From contig NZ_CAJPUX010000001.1 of assembly GCF_905397285.1 (NCBI RefSeq), forward strand, positions 1,364,001 through 1,428,000: a stretch of DNA of 64,000 nucleotides. The letters are read 5' to 3'. The notes under the pieces are model-generated. The model did not search any database. It was given only the letters and a program-made list of their open reading frames with translations, and was not told where the DNA came from. The position numbers and the translations under genes are program-made. The DNA comes from Cupriavidus plantarum. GTDB lineage: Bacteria; Pseudomonadota; Gammaproteobacteria; Burkholderiales; Burkholderiaceae. This document shows, piece after piece, positions 22,941 through 31,765 of the stretch. Within the stretch, counting starts at the first letter, position 1; each line of letters begins with the position of its first letter.

Positions 22941-23954
22941 TTACTTCTCCTGCATCTTCGCGGCCTTCACGATTTCGCCCAGACGACGGCGCTCGGTGTT
23001 CACGAACTTGTTGAACTCCGCGCGCGTGCCCCCGATGGGCTCGATGCCGACTTCCTTGAGCTTGGCCGCGGCGGCCGGATCGCGCATGGCCTGATCGACC
23101 GCGGCGGCCACCTTGTCCATGATCGCGTCGGGCGTGCCCTTGGGCGCGTGCACGCCGGCCCAGTGCGCGATCTGCAAATCGGTGAAGCCCTGCTCGGTGG
23201 CCGTCGACAGCTGCGGATACGCGGAGATCCGCTGCGTCCACGTCGTGGCGAGCGCCTTGAACTTGCCTTCGTGGAGGATGTGCGGCAATGCGATGATGCT
23301 GGCCTCCGACGTGCCTTCCACCTGTCCGCCGAGCACGGCCGTCGTGCTCTCTCCACCGCTCTTGTACGGAATCGGCTGGAGCTTGGCGCCGTACTTCACG
23401 TTGAGGATCTCGGCCACGAAGTGTGGCGTGCTGCCGGTGCCCGCGGTGGCGAAGTTGAAGCCGTTGCCCTTTTTGGACGCTTCGACGAACTCGCGCAGAT
23501 TGTTGTACGGCGCGTTCTTCGGCACGACGATGACGGACGGAGCCAGCCCGATCATGACGACGGGGACCAGCGCATCGTCCTTGAACGGAATCGACTTCTT
23601 GATCATGCTGTTCGACACCACGCCCGCCGCGCTGATGAGGAACGTGTAGCCATCGGGCGCGCTGCGCGCGACGATCTCCGCGCCCACGGTGCCGCCGGCG
23701 CCGGGACGGTTGTCGATCAGCACCGTCTGTCCGAGTACCTTCGACGCGCCTTCCGCAGCCGCGCGGGCCATCAGGTCATTGGCGCCGCCGGCCGCGAACG
23801 GCACGACGAAGCGAATGGTCTTGGATGGCCACTTGTCGGCGGCGTGGGCGGGGCCCGCGGCCATGAACGATGCCATGAGCGTGGCCGTGGCGATCACCGA
23901 GCGCGTGAACAGCGTGGCGCGGGTGGCGCGGGTGCGTGGGATGGTGTTATGCAA
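22941..23954 (-). CDS. Bug/TctC-family periplasmic solute-binding protein
   Basis: Periplasmic receptor of the Bug (TctC) family, which binds small carboxylates such as dicarboxylates, nicotinate or aromatic acids. The 337-residue protein has a signal peptide ending GPAHA before ADKWPSK. Typical Bug landmarks are IRFVVPFAAGGANDLMAR, IDNRPGAGGTVGAE and APDGYTFL. No TctA/TctB membrane genes are present, so it is an orphan receptor. It follows the PEP-mutase-like lyase on the same strand with a 61-bp gap and is probably under the same sigma-54 promoter, so its ligand may be the lyase substrate or a precursor. Confidence 0.9.
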   Translation of the reverse strand: MHNTIPRTRATRATLFTRSVIATATLMASFMAAGPAHAADKWPSKTIRFVVPFAAGGANDLMARAAAEGASKVLGQTVLIDNRPGAGGTVGAEIVARSAPDGYTFLISAAGVVSNSMIKKSIPFKDDALVPVVMIGLAPSVIVVPKNAPYNNLREFVEASKKGNGFNFATAGTGSTPHFVAEILNVKYGAKLQPIPYKSGGESTTAVLGGQVEGTSEASIIALPHILHEGKFKALATTWTQRISAYPQLSTATEQGFTDLQIAHWAGVHAPKGTPDAIMDKVAAAVDQAMRDPAAAAKLKEVGIEPIGGTRAEFNKFVNTERRRLGEIVKAAKMQEK

Positions 23955-24015
23955 AACGTGTCTCCGTCAAACAAAGGTACAGCACAAAGGTGAAGCCAAG
24001 CCCGAAGCGGTAGTG

Positions 24016-24903
24016 TTAGTCCTTCGCGGCGTATTTCTTGTCCAGCGCGTCGTAGAACGGCTTGTTGACCAGCCGCTGACGCTCGCTGAACGGTGCCACA
24101 AGCGTGGCATCTTCGTCCAGCCGGCCCTGCTCCCGCAGCGTGCCGAGCGCGCGCTGCATGCCCAGTACCGCGCCCTGGAGGGCCGCGTTCGCATACAGCA
24201 CGATCGCGTAGCCGAGGCCGGCGAGCGCCTCGCGCGACTGCGTCGGCGTCTTGCCGCCGATCACGATATTGATGAGCTGCGGAATGTCGATCAGGGCGGG
24301 CAGGCGTTCGATATCGCTCAGCGACTCCGTGGCTTCGATGAACAGGATGTCCGCGCCCGCCTCGACAAAGCGCTGGCCGCGTTCGATCGCGTCCTCGATG
24401 CCATGCACCGCGGCGGCATCGGTGCGCGCGATGATCAACAGGTTTCCGTCCTCGCGCGCATCGGCGGCGGCCTGGATCTTGCCGACCATCTCGCTCGTGC
24501 TGATGACTTCCTTGCCCGAGAAGTGGCCGCACTTCTTCGGCATGATCTGGTCTTCCAGCTGCACCGCGTCGGCGCCGCTGCGTTCCAGCACGCGGATCGT
24601 GCGATGGACGTTGACCGCATTGCCGAAGCCCGTATCGGCATCGACGATGATCGGCAGATCGATGGCGTCGCGCACGCGCGAGGTGTGCTCGGCGGCTTCG
24701 TGCAGGCCGATGAAGCCCAGATCGGGCAGGCCCAGCGACATGTTCGTCACGCCCGCACCGGTGAGGTACAGCGCTTCGAAGCCGGCGTCCTCGACGACGC
24801 GCGCGCTCATGGCATTGAACGCGCCGGGCACGAGCAGGCCCTGGCGGGCCTCGACCCTGGCGCGGAAAGCGGCGCGGCGGGCCGCGGAAGAGGTAGTCAT
24901 CAT
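24016..24903 (-). CDS. Isocitrate lyase/PEP mutase superfamily enzyme
   Basis: The 295-residue protein belongs to the ICL/PEP mutase superfamily, which cleaves or forms C-C or P-C bonds next to a carboxylate. The signature KKCGH is at residues 123-127 and the Mg site VDADTGFGN at 88-96. Candidate activities are 2-methylisocitrate lyase, dimethylmalate lyase or oxaloacetate decarboxylase; sequence alone does not decide. The divergent PrpR-type regulator favours a propionate- or methylcitrate-like substrate. Start is ATG at 24903 or 24900; GGAG lies just upstream. A sigma-54 promoter ends about 34 bp upstream of the gene. Confidence 0.88.
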   Translation of the reverse strand: MMTTSSAARRAAFRARVEARQGLLVPGAFNAMSARVVEDAGFEALYLTGAGVTNMSLGLPDLGFIGLHEAAEHTSRVRDAIDLPIIVDADTGFGNAVNVHRTIRVLERSGADAVQLEDQIMPKKCGHFSGKEVISTSEMVGKIQAAADAREDGNLLIIARTDAAAVHGIEDAIERGQRFVEAGADILFIEATESLSDIERLPALIDIPQLINIVIGGKTPTQSREALAGLGYAIVLYANAALQGAVLGMQRALGTLREQGRLDEDATLVAPFSERQRLVNKPFYDALDKKYAAKD

Positions 24904-24936
24904 GGTCTCCAGGTGTTCAGTAGATAGGCCTGTTTC

Positions 24937-24951
24937 GCACGGAGCGTGCCA
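24937..24951 (-). promoter_or_regulatory. Sigma-54 (-24/-12) promoter for the lyase-receptor operon
   Basis: On the minus strand TGGCACG (24951-24945), four bases, then GTGC (24940-24937) fits the sigma-54 consensus TGGCACG-N4-TTGC with one mismatch and exact GG/GC spacing. It faces the lyase gene. The neighbouring divergent gene encodes a sigma-54 activator. Confidence 0.75.
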
Positions 24952-25027
24952 GTGACCGCCGATCTTCCCAATGTCTTGTAGATCAACGGCTTAGAGGCGA
25001 TATCGCGCGCATGCTATCCGTGCGACA

Positions 25028-25077
25028 ATGTTTCGCATGTTTCATAGAACGTTCCACACCGACGCTGGAACGAAACA
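25028..25077. promoter_or_regulatory. Probable enhancer sites for the PrpR-type activator
   Basis: ATGTTTC occurs at 25028-25034 and 25037-25043 with a 9-bp period. Its complement GAAACA lies at 25072-25077. Inside, CGTTCCA (25050-25056) and TGGAACG (25066-25072) form a 7-bp inverted repeat. The cluster lies about 90-140 bp upstream of the sigma-54 promoter, a usual enhancer distance, and directly in front of the regulator's own start, so it may also mediate autoregulation. Confidence 0.55.
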
Positions 25078-25079
25078 GT

Positions 25080-27056
25080 ATGACCCCCGCCGTATCGAAC
25101 GCCATCGCCGGACGTCCCGGCATCGCTCTCGTCAGTTTTAGTCAACTGGCGACGCTTTGCGAAACCGTCGCGCCGCGCTACGGCGATCAGGCGCGATTTT
25201 TCTCGATCCGGGCGGGCTACGGCGCGGCGGTGGCGGCGTTGCGGACGCATATCGATGCGGGTACGGTCGATGTGGTGCTGGCTGCCGGGTCCAACGGCGC
25301 GTATCTGCGCGACAACCTGGCGGTGCCGGTGGTGATGGTCAAGGTCAACGGCTTCGACGTGCTGAGCGCGATCGCGCAGGCGATTTCGCTGTGGCCCGGC
25401 GAGTCCATCGGCCTCGTCCTGCATGAGGCCATCTCGAAGGAGCTGGCCGAACTCGGCAAGTACCTGCGGATCGAGCTTCGGCAGCTTGCCTATCGCTCCA
25501 TCGACGAGGTGCGCGCGGCCGTCGATAGGCTGTCGGCCGGAGGGTGCACCGTCATCATCGGACCCGGCATGGCCTGCGACCTCGCGCTGCGCGCGGGCCT
25601 GCACAGCGTGTTCCTGTATTCCGTCGGCGCTGTGGAAGAGGCGTTCGAGCGCTCCATCGAACTCGCGCGCATGAGCCGGCAAAAAGAGTCGAAGCGCGTG
25701 CGGCTCAACACGATCGTCGCGCACCTGCGCGATGGCGTGGCCGCGTTCGACGAATCCGGGCAGGTCGAAGTGGTCAATCCCGCGATGCTGGAGCTGTTGG
25801 GCGTGGATCGCACGCAGGACGTCAATGCGCAGTTGTTGCGTGCGCTCGGCACGCAACTGCGGGAGGCAAGCGAGGAGGGCGCGGCGCAGGAAGAACGCAT
25901 CGAGCAGATGGGCGGCCGCGCGCTGATCATGAACAGCCTGCCGATCGTCGATCATGGCATACGGTCGGGCACGGTCATCACCGCGCAGGATGCGCTCGTC
26001 GCGCAGCGTATCGACCGATCGCTGCGCACGAGCCAGCGGCCACGGCATCTCGTCGCGCGGCACAAGCTTGCCGATCTGACGGGCGCATCGGCCGGGATCG
26101 ATCGCGTCAGGCGGCTGGCGCAGGCAAGCGCCGCGCACGATGCCACATTGCTGTTGATCGGCGAGAGCGGCACGGGCAAGGAACTCGTCGCGCAGGGCGT
26201 GCACAACGCGGGCGACCGACGGGGCAATCCGTTCGTCGCCTTCAATTGCGCGGCGCTGCCGGAAGGATTGATCGAGAGCGAACTGTTCGGGCACGAAGAG
26301 GGCGCATTCACCGGCGCGCGGCGCGGCGGCAAGCCCGGCCTGTTCGAGGTGGCGCATACGGGCACGATCTTTCTGGACGAAGTCGGGGAGATGCCCGCCG
26401 CGTTGCAGAGCCGGTTGCTGCGGGTCTTGCAAGAGCGCGAGGTCATGAAGCTCGGCGCGGGTCGCGCGACGCCGATCGATGTGCGCGTCATCGCGGCCAC
26501 GCACCGCGACCTGCGCGAACTCGTGCGGCAGGGGACGTTCCGTGCCGATCTCTATTTCCGTCTGAATCTGCTGCAGATCGCGTTGCCGGCGTTACGCGAG
26601 CGGCGCGAGGACATTCCGGAGCTCGCCCGGCAGCTGCTGGCGCGCAGCCGCGGCAAATACGGGCTATCCGACCGGACGGCTGGCGAACACGATGCGCGCA
26701 TCCTGGCGTTCCTCCAGCCGTTGTTTACGTCGTATGCATGGCCGGGGAACGTGCGAGAACTCGAGAACCTCGTGGCGCGGGCGGCGATCTATCTGGCCGA
26801 TGACACATGGGGCGCGCGGCAGGATTTGCGCGAGATCTTCCCCGAGTTCGATGACATTGGCGAGATGAGCGGCGAGACGAGGGGGGCGCTGGAGGACGGT
26901 GCGCGGGTAGAGCCACGCGGACGGCCGGCGCCCACGCGCGAGGACGTGCTGCGCGCGCTGGAAGCGCATGGCGGCAATCGCGCCGCGGCCAGCCGCGCGC
27001 TTGGTATCGGCCGTACGACGCTGTGGCGGCTGATGAAGTCGCCGGCGGGTTTGTAA
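25080..27056 (+). CDS. PrpR-type sigma-54-dependent transcriptional activator
   Basis: Enhancer-binding protein that opens sigma-54 promoters. From the ATG at 25080 it has 658 residues. The PrpR-like N-terminal sensor domain covers about residues 10-180 and a PAS-like region ([20 protein letters not shown]) follows. The AAA+ domain has Walker A GESGTGKE near 361, the sigma-54 contact loop GAFTGA near 408 and Walker [11 protein letters not shown]. The C-terminus carries a Fis-type HTH ([20 protein letters not shown]). By analogy with PrpR it senses a methylcitrate-like small acid. It is divergent from the lyase-receptor operon. Confidence 0.93.
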   Translation: MTPAVSNAIAGRPGIALVSFSQLATLCETVAPRYGDQARFFSIRAGYGAAVAALRTHIDAGTVDVVLAAGSNGAYLRDNLAVPVVMVKVNGFDVLSAIAQAISLWPGESIGLVLHEAISKELAELGKYLRIELRQLAYRSIDEVRAAVDRLSAGGCTVIIGPGMACDLALRAGLHSVFLYSVGAVEEAFERSIELARMSRQKESKRVRLNTIVAHLRDGVAAFDESGQVEVVNPAMLELLGVDRTQDVNAQLLRALGTQLREASEEGAAQEERIEQMGGRALIMNSLPIVDHGIRSGTVITAQDALVAQRIDRSLRTSQRPRHLVARHKLADLTGASAGIDRVRRLAQASAAHDATLLLIGESGTGKELVAQGVHNAGDRRGNPFVAFNCAALPEGLIESELFGHEEGAFTGARRGGKPGLFEVAHTGTIFLDEVGEMPAALQSRLLRVLQEREVMKLGAGRATPIDVRVIAATHRDLRELVRQGTFRADLYFRLNLLQIALPALRERREDIPELARQLLARSRGKYGLSDRTAGEHDARILAFLQPLFTSYAWPGNVRELENLVARAAIYLADDTWGARQDLREIFPEFDDIGEMSGETRGALEDGARVEPRGRPAPTREDVLRALEAHGGNRAAASRALGIGRTTLWRLMKSPAGL

Positions 27057-27059
27057 GGA

Positions 27060-27512
27060 TTACTCCTTGGCGCCGCCCTTGAGAATGCGCGCCTTCTCGC
27101 GCTGCCAGTCGCGATTCTTCTCGGTTTCACGCTTGTCGAATTGCTTCTTGCCCTTGGCCAGGCCAATCTCGCACTTCACGCGGCCGCGCTGGTAATGGAG
27201 GTTCAGCGGGACGAGCGTGTAGCCGCGCTGCTCGACCTTGCCGATCAGCTTGCTGATTTCGGCGGACTTCAGCAGCAGCTTGCGTGTGCGGACGGGGTCC
27301 GGCGTGACGTGGGTGGAGGCGCTCTGCAGCGGGCTGATATGCGCGCCGATCAGGAACATTTCGGCGTTGCGCACGACGACATAGCCTTCCTTGATCTGCA
27401 CGCGGCCCGCGCGAATCGCCTTGACTTCCCAGCCTTCGAGCACGAGGCCGGCCTCGTACCGCTCTTCGATGAAGTAGTCGAAAAAGGCTTTCTTGTTGTC
27501 TGCGATGGTCAT
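27060..27512 (-). CDS. smpB: SsrA-binding protein SmpB
   Basis: Binds tmRNA and is required for trans-translation rescue of stalled ribosomes. The 150-residue protein has the family segments [32 protein letters not shown] and a basic C-terminal tail. It is convergent with the PrpR-type gene (3-bp gap) and divergent from ratA, the usual gammaproteobacterial/betaproteobacterial neighbourhood. Confidence 0.97.
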   Translation of the reverse strand: MTIADNKKAFFDYFIEERYEAGLVLEGWEVKAIRAGRVQIKEGYVVVRNAEMFLIGAHISPLQSASTHVTPDPVRTRKLLLKSAEISKLIGKVEQRGYTLVPLNLHYQRGRVKCEIGLAKGKKQFDKRETEKNRDWQREKARILKGGAKE

Positions 27513-27643
27513 GCGTCAGGGGTTGGAGGTGCGGTGCGGATGCGCGCTGGGGATGCCCTTCGCGCGCGTGTCGGCTAAAATCCCGATTCTAGCAAACCAG
27601 ACAGGCGCCGGCCCAGCCCGGCAGCGCCCCGCATTCCGCTTAC

Positions 27644-28084
27644 ATGGCCGACGTCCACAAATCCGTACTGCTTGGGTATTCCGCCGAGCAGATGTACGAC
27701 CTGGTAACCCGCGTGGAGGACTATCCGAAGTTCCTGCCGTGGTGCGGAGGGGTGGAGGTCTTCGAACAGACCGAGACCCTGCTCGACGCGAAGATCAACA
27801 TCCACTTCAGCGGCATCAAGCAGTACTTCCACACGCGCAATATCCAGGAGCGTCCCACCCGCATCGATATGACGTTCGCGGACGGACCTTTCAAGACCTT
27901 CAATGGCACGTGGCGCTTCATTCCGCTGCGCGCCGACGCGTGCAAGATCGAATTCCATCTGCACTACGAATTCGCGAGCATCCTGCTCGAGAAGATCATC
28001 GGCCCCGCATTCAGCGTCATCGCCAACACGTTCGTCGATGCGTTCGTGAAGCGGGCCGAGGTGGTGTATGACAACAAGACCTGA
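27644..28084 (+). CDS. ratA: RatA/coenzyme Q-binding START-domain protein
   Basis: START-like (polyketide cyclase/COQ10) protein of 146 residues. Family members bind ubiquinone or, as RatA in E. coli, interact with the 50S ribosome. Typical segments are SAEQMYDLVTRVEDYPKFLP near the N-terminus and NTFVDAFVKRAEVVY at the C-terminus. It overlaps rnfH by 17 bases, so translation is probably coupled, and is divergent from smpB. TAAAAT near 27576 is a possible -10. Confidence 0.9.
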   Translation: MADVHKSVLLGYSAEQMYDLVTRVEDYPKFLPWCGGVEVFEQTETLLDAKINIHFSGIKQYFHTRNIQERPTRIDMTFADGPFKTFNGTWRFIPLRADACKIEFHLHYEFASILLEKIIGPAFSVIANTFVDAFVKRAEVVYDNKT

Positions 28085-28448
28085 TGCCACCGCGACGTCC
28101 CGCGTGCGCCTCGCCGTCTGCTATGCGCGGCCGGGTAGCGGGCCGGGTAGCGCGCCGGGTAGCGTATTCCTGAAAGAGATCGAGGTTCCCGCGGGGACAT
28201 CGATCTTGCAGGCCATCGCGGCCAGCGGGCTCGTGCGGGCCTGTCCGGAAGTCGACCCGAACACGATGCGCGTGGGGATCTTCGGCAAGCTCAAGACACT
28301 CGATACGGTGGTGCGCGAGGGAGATCGCGTAGAGGTGTATCGGCCGCTGACGGCCGATCCCAAGCAGGCGCGGCGCAAACGCGTGCAGAAAACCCGCGCC
28401 ACGGGTACGCGCGAAGGCCAGAAATGGCTGCGCGGAAAGTCCGACTGA
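28068..28448 (+). CDS. rnfH: RnfH family ubiquitin-like protein
   Basis: Small beta-grasp protein of unknown biochemical role, almost always next to ratA. The 126 residues include the conserved GTSILQAIAASGL, VGIFGKLKTLDTVVREGDRV and EVYRPLTADPKQARRKR. The N-terminal part carries a three-fold PGS repeat (residues 22-33) not expected for the family. The ATG lies inside ratA. It is convergent with the DUF4124 gene. Confidence 0.9.
   Translation: MTTRPDATATSRVRLAVCYARPGSGPGSAPGSVFLKEIEVPAGTSILQAIAASGLVRACPEVDPNTMRVGIFGKLKTLDTVVREGDRVEVYRPLTADPKQARRKRVQKTRATGTREGQKWLRGKSD
28129..28164 (+). repeat. 12-bp in-frame tandem repeat in rnfH
   Basis: Three perfect or one-mismatch units (GGCCGGGTAGCG twice, CGCCGGGTAGCG once) encode x-P-G-S three times in the loop before the first conserved beta strand of RnfH. 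Confidence 0.85.
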
Positions 28449-28473
28449 CTGGGGCTTTACCGATCGGCGCGGA

Positions 28474-29052
28474 TCAGCCGCCGGCGGCGCCGCACTCCGC
28501 CGCGATCGCGGTATTCGTGCGTTCCAGCGACGCGGCGCGCTGGGCGTCGTCCAGCGCCTCGCGCGCGCCTTCGCTGTTGATGCGCGCGATGCGCGCGTTC
28601 TGCGACAGGCCCATCGCGTAGTTCTGCAGTTCCTGGCAGCGCGCGGCCCGCTGGGCCAGCCTGGCTTCCTTCGCGGCGGCTTCCTCTTCCTGCTTCAGGC
28701 GCGCCGCGCGACGTTTCTCGAACCCTTCCTTCTGAGCCTGCAGCGCGGCCTGGCTGCCGTCATTCGATGCGGCGATCGTACTGACCGAGCCGCCGGCCTT
28801 GTCGTTCTTTGCTGTCTTGTCGCCCGCGGCAGCGCCTTCTCCTTCCGCCGGCACGTACGCGCCCGGCGCGCGGCCCGGCGCCGCCAGGATGTTGCGTGCC
28901 GGAATGTTTGGCGGGGGCGGCGTGTCGCTGTAGACCTTGCGTCCCGCCTCGTCGCGCCATTGCCACTGGGCAAGGGCGACGCCGGGCAGCGCGGCGATGG
29001 CCGCGGTGGCGAGCAGGGCGGGAGCAAAAAGGCGCGCGAACGAGCGTTTCAT
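28474..29052 (-). CDS. Exported DUF4124-domain protein
   Basis: The 192-residue product has a signal peptide ending GVALA before QWQWRDEAG. The opening WQWRDEAGRKVYSDTPPPP is the DUF4124 motif found in many periplasmic proteins of unknown function. The middle is low complexity. The C-terminal half (EKRRAARLKQEEEAAAKEAR onward) is a charged helix. The ATG at 29052 is the only start that yields a signal peptide. Function unknown; a periplasmic or envelope role is inferred from export. Confidence 0.8.
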   Translation of the reverse strand: MKRSFARLFAPALLATAAIAALPGVALAQWQWRDEAGRKVYSDTPPPPNIPARNILAAPGRAPGAYVPAEGEGAAAGDKTAKNDKAGGSVSTIAASNDGSQAALQAQKEGFEKRRAARLKQEEEAAAKEARLAQRAARCQELQNYAMGLSQNARIARINSEGAREALDDAQRAASLERTNTAIAAECGAAGG

Positions 29053-29099
29053 GGCGTTCCGTCGGGCAGGGACGGGCGTGGTGGCGAACGCACAAGAGT

Positions 29100-30071
29100 C
29101 TACGCAGACTTGTCCGGGGCGTGCAAGCGCACGGACCAGGCCACCCCGGCCATCAGCAATGCAATGGCGGCCATCTCCAGCGGCCGCGGCCAGCGATGGT
29201 CGAAGACAAAGCCGTATGCCAGCGCGAATAGCGTCTCGAAGACGATCATCTGACCGGACAGCGTAAGCGGCAGCCGGCGGCTCGCGATGTTCCACAGGTT
29301 GTTGCCAATAAGCGACGCTCCGATTGCAACGGCGCTGTTGACCATCCAGAACCACTGCCAGTCGCGGGGGGTGGCTGCCGCCGAGATACTGCCGACGAAG
29401 AGCCCGCCGGCGGCCCAGCCCGCGATGGCGAGGACAGCAGAAACGAAGCCCGTGGACAGGCCGTAGAGCGCGGACCATTCGTTGCCGCTGAAATGGGGGT
29501 TGCGTTGCAGGTAGCGCGCGTTGTCGACCGCGTAGAGCGACCAGCAGACGAGCGCGCCGACGGCGCACAGCACGCCGGCGATCTTTTCCCAGACCGGGCG
29601 CGCCACGGCGTCGGCGGCGGCCGCGCCGTGCGCGCCGCCGCCGCCCGAGAACAGATCGATGTTGATGCAGGCGATGCCCGCCGCGACGACCAGCAGCGGC
29701 ACGATCAGTTTCGACAGCGGCACCGCGCCATGATCGCGGCGGCCCATGATCGTTACCGTGATCGGCAGGATGCCGATGATCAGCGAGGTCGGCCCCACGC
29801 CGGCAAGTTGCACGCCGAATGCGAGCAATACGTAGTAGAGGAGGTTGCCTGTGAACGCCTGCCGCAGCAGCGCGATGCAGTCCGCGCGCGTCAGCTTGCG
29901 CAGGATGCGGCGGAGCATCGGCAGCGTGGCCGCGAGCGCGACGATGCCATAGGCGAGGTAGCGGCCGATCGCGAGTTCCCACGGCGAGAATGCCGGCAGC
30001 AACTTGGGCGCGATGAACACCATGCCCCAGAACGCACCGGCCAGCAGGCCGCACAGCACGCCGATTCCCAT
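29100..30071 (-). CDS. EamA/DMT-family transporter
   Basis: Inner-membrane protein of 323 residues with about ten hydrophobic segments and two EamA repeats, the second around residues 165-315. Relatives export or import metabolites, but the substrate cannot be told here. The ATG at 30071 is preceded by GGAG; an upstream in-frame ATG at 30113 lacks a ribosome site. It is divergent from guaB with a 113-bp gap. Confidence 0.88.
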   Translation of the reverse strand: MGIGVLCGLLAGAFWGMVFIAPKLLPAFSPWELAIGRYLAYGIVALAATLPMLRRILRKLTRADCIALLRQAFTGNLLYYVLLAFGVQLAGVGPTSLIIGILPITVTIMGRRDHGAVPLSKLIVPLLVVAAGIACINIDLFSGGGGAHGAAAADAVARPVWEKIAGVLCAVGALVCWSLYAVDNARYLQRNPHFSGNEWSALYGLSTGFVSAVLAIAGWAAGGLFVGSISAAATPRDWQWFWMVNSAVAIGASLIGNNLWNIASRRLPLTLSGQMIVFETLFALAYGFVFDHRWPRPLEMAAIALLMAGVAWSVRLHAPDKSA

Positions 30072-30119
30072 CGTCTCCGTTCTCGATTTTTCAAAGGAAG
30101 GCGAGCATAACAAAGGGAT

Positions 30120-30158
30120 TGCAGGAAAGCATCAGCAAATCCTGCATTCCTGTATAAT
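30120..30158 (+). promoter_or_regulatory. guaB promoter with flanking inverted repeat
   Basis: TATAAT at 30153-30158 is a perfect -10, 27 bases before the guaB start. The -35 region is weak but is covered by a 7-bp inverted repeat, TGCAGGA (30120-30126) and TCCTGCA (30140-30146). This placement fits activator or repressor binding; it is not the PurR consensus. Confidence 0.5.
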
Positions 30159-30184
30159 CTGCTTTTGCGCCTAGAGGATTCGCT

Positions 30185-31648
30185 ATGCGTCTTGTCCAGA
30201 AAGCACTCACGTTCGATGATGTGCTGCTCGTACCGGCCTATTCGGCCGTCCTGCCCCGGGATGTTTCCCTTCGTACCCGCCTTTCCCGTTCCATTGAGTT
30301 GAACATTCCGCTGGTCTCCGCCGCCATGGATACCGTCACGGAAGCCCGCCTCGCCATTTCGATGGCTCAGGCCGGCGGCATCGGCATTGTTCACAAGAAC
30401 CTGAAGCCCGCCGATCAGGCGCGCGAAGTGGCGCGCGTCAAGCGCTACGAGTCGGGCGTGCTGCGTGATCCGATCACCATTTCGCCGGACATGAAGATCC
30501 GCGATGTGATCGCGCTGTCGCAGCATCACGGCATTTCCGGCTTCCCGGTGCTCGAAGGCAAGACCGTCGTCGGCATCATCACCAACCGCGACCTGCGCTT
30601 CGAGGAAGACCTGGAAGCGCCCGTCCGCGCGAAGATGACGCCGCGCGAAAAGCTGGTGACCGTGGCCGAAGGCGCGCCGCTGGAGGAAGCCAAGCGCCTG
30701 ATGAACCGTCACCGTCTGGAGCGCGTGCTCGTGGTGAACGGCGCGTTCGAGCTGCGTGGCCTGATTACCGTGAAGGACATCCAGAAGGCGGTGGATAACC
30801 CGCTGGCGAGCAAGGACGACCATGGTCAGCTGCGCGTGGGCGCGGCAGTTGGCGTGGGCCCGGACAACGACGAGCGCGTGGATCTGCTGGTGAAGGCCGG
30901 CGTCGACGTGATCGTGGTGGACACCGCGCATGGCCACAGCCAGGGCGTGCTGGACCGCGTGCGCTGGGTCAAGCAGAACTATCCGCAGGTGCAGGTCATC
31001 GGCGGCAATATCGCCACCGGTGCCGCCGCGCGTGCGCTGGTCGATCACGGCGCCGATGGCGTCAAGGTCGGTATCGGCCCGGGTTCGATCTGCACCACGC
31101 GTATCGTCGCGGGTGTGGGCGTGCCGCAGATCACGGCCGTCTCCAACGTGGCCGAGGCGCTGCAGGGCACCGGTGTGCCGCTGATCGCCGACGGTGGCGT
31201 GCGTTACTCGGGCGACGTGGCCAAGGCTCTCGCCGCGGGCGCGCATGCCGTCATGATGGGTGGCATGTTCTCGGGTACAGAAGAGGCGCCGGGCGAAGTG
31301 TTCCTGTATCAGGGCCGCTCGTTCAAGAGCTACCGCGGCATGGGTTCGGTGGGCGCGATGAAGGACGGCGCCGCGGACCGTTACTTCCAGGAAGACAACA
31401 CCGCCAACGTCGACAAGCTCGTGCCGGAAGGCATCGAGGGCCGCGTGCCTTACAAGGGTCCGGTGCAGGCGATCATCCATCAGCTGACCGGCGGTATTCG
31501 CGCGTCGATGGGCTACTGTGGCAGCAGCTCGATCGCCCAGTGGCACGAGACCGCGGAGTTCATGCAGATCACGGCGGCGGGCATGCGCGAGTCGCACGTG
31601 CACGACGTCCAGATCACGAAGGAAGCGCCGAACTATCACATCGACTGA
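30185..31648 (+). CDS. guaB: Inosine-5'-monophosphate dehydrogenase
   Basis: Oxidises IMP to XMP with NAD+, the committed step to guanine nucleotides. The 487-residue TIM-barrel protein has the catalytic loop GPGSICTTR (Cys near 303), the N-terminal segment [14 protein letters not shown], two CBS domains at roughly residues 94-210 and the flap region [17 protein letters not shown] precedes the ATG. Together with guaA, 760 bases downstream, it forms the guanine branch, with one small membrane-protein gene between them. Confidence 0.98.
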   Translation: MRLVQKALTFDDVLLVPAYSAVLPRDVSLRTRLSRSIELNIPLVSAAMDTVTEARLAISMAQAGGIGIVHKNLKPADQAREVARVKRYESGVLRDPITISPDMKIRDVIALSQHHGISGFPVLEGKTVVGIITNRDLRFEEDLEAPVRAKMTPREKLVTVAEGAPLEEAKRLMNRHRLERVLVVNGAFELRGLITVKDIQKAVDNPLASKDDHGQLRVGAAVGVGPDNDERVDLLVKAGVDVIVVDTAHGHSQGVLDRVRWVKQNYPQVQVIGGNIATGAAARALVDHGADGVKVGIGPGSICTTRIVAGVGVPQITAVSNVAEALQGTGVPLIADGGVRYSGDVAKALAAGAHAVMMGGMFSGTEEAPGEVFLYQGRSFKSYRGMGSVGAMKDGAADRYFQEDNTANVDKLVPEGIEGRVPYKGPVQAIIHQLTGGIRASMGYCGSSSIAQWHETAEFMQITAAGMRESHVHDVQITKEAPNYHID

Positions 31649-31682
31649 TCGAGCCACGACGTTGCTGGCCCGTGACGGGACG

Positions 31683-31737
31683 CACGGCCGCGTGAAGCCC
31701 TGCCCGCGCAGATCGCGGGCCCGGCCGCGCGGCCGTG
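31683..31737 (+). repeat. Nested inverted repeats downstream of guaB
   Basis: CACGGCCGCG (31683-31692) pairs with CGCGGCCGTG (31728-31737), enclosing a second perfect stem GCCCGCG-CAGAT-CGCGGGC (31702-31720). There is no T-run. The combined structure would be very stable in the guaB 3' UTR and may limit read-through or protect the mRNA. Confidence 0.6.
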
Positions 31738-31765
31738 TGTACATGAGACGCCGACAGGAGCGCCA

